The notes beneath the pieces were generated by a model. That model worked only from the letters and a program-made list of their open reading frames with translations, was not told the origin of the DNA and did not search any database. Made by a program: the position numbers and the translations under genes. Shown piece by piece: positions 63,868 through 64,000 of a stretch of 64,000 bases of DNA. The stretch's first letter is position 1. The number at the start of each line of letters is the position of its first letter. Source of the DNA: Pseudoalteromonas xiamenensis (GTDB lineage Bacteria; Pseudomonadota; Gammaproteobacteria; Enterobacterales; Alteromonadaceae); NCBI RefSeq assembly GCF_042431545.1, contig NZ_JBHLYX010000016.1, one strand, 5' to 3'.

Positions 63868-63961
63868 GCCCAAGATTAAGGGTCAGGTCATGCCTTTTGC
63901 ATGCTTTGCACAGTTCGAGACCTGATAATCCTCTAGTCAGCCTCCGGGGCCTTTGTTAGCT
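63863..63961 (+). other. Second attC-like or REP-like palindromic site
   Basis: GCTAAGCCC (63863-63871) can pair with GGG and GTTAGC (ending 63960). TCAGGTC (63883-63889) pairs with GACCTGA (63919-63925). R''-like AAG instead of AAC weakens the attC reading. The GGGTCAGGTC start also resembles palindromes linked to REP-associated tyrosine transposases. Confidence 0.45.
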
Positions 63962-63969
63962 ATGCTAAC
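63955..63969. repeat. Perfect short dyad near the window end
   Basis: GTTAGC-TAT-GCTAAC. It overlaps the R'-like box of the preceding hairpin and may mark a cassette junction. CAGCCTCCGG (63939-63948) and CCGGAGACTG (63991-64000) form a weaker outer pair. Confidence 0.4.
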
Positions 63970-64000
63970 AGGTGCTCAAACCAAGACTGACCGGAGACTG

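Overview
The window looks like chromosomal DNA of a marine gammaproteobacterium of the Alteromonadales, most like Pseudoalteromonas. This is inferred from moderate GC, many secreted and lipid-anchored enzymes (M4, M28 and M3 peptidases, periplasmic-type KatG), a large TonB-dependent receptor, several chemoreceptor and c-di-GMP proteins and a CspA-type cold-shock protein. No rRNA or tRNA gene, phage or complete insertion sequence was recognised.

Layout. 1-5756: signalling block on the minus strand (response regulator, hybrid kinase, propeller-type diguanylate cyclase). 6317-7030: DUF4097-like lipoprotein. 7787-18320: a 10.5-kb, all-plus block of six secreted proteins: an M4 metalloprotease with PKD and GEVED domains, a protein ending in a Hint domain, a small GEVED protein, and three paralogues whose core resembles the cholesterol-dependent-cytolysin/MACPF pore-forming fold. 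18422-31137: nitronate monooxygenase-like enzyme, M28 peptidase, LysR regulator divergent from the frmA-frmB formaldehyde pathway, M3 peptidase, a region with eight copies of a ~19-bp repeat, katG, and a pirin plus glutathionyl-hydroquinone reductase pair. 31353-38213: DUF2141 lipoprotein, hybrid kinase, zinc-binding-type chemoreceptor, an actinoporin-like protein, and a nitrate/nitrite-sensing-type chemoreceptor broken by a one-base shift in an A6 tract. 38730-44697: cold-shock protein, small hypotheticals, MerR divergent from a SelW-like protein, HD-GYP protein, AraC regulator and a degenerate GGDEF protein. 45023-49124: TonB receptor and secreted phosphatase. 49361-56551: a chaperone-usher pilus operon in which the usher and two lipoproteins each end in a SPOR-like domain. 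56672-62522: 2',3'-cyclic-nucleotide phosphodiesterase and several small or enzyme genes. 62950-64000: DNA organised like integron gene cassettes, with attC-like hairpins and no integrase in view.

Two systems deserve most attention. The first is the 7787-18320 locus. A secreted protease, an autoprocessing-type Hint protein and three pore-forming-like paralogues sit together, which suggests a protease-matured cytolytic or predation apparatus. The separate actinoporin-like gene at 35413 adds a second candidate pore-former. The second is the chaperone-usher operon, where three different components carry SPOR-like domains sharing a C-x9-C pair. This suggests a pilus assembly machine tied to peptidoglycan. 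All family calls come from reading motifs by eye; none was tested by database search or structure prediction.
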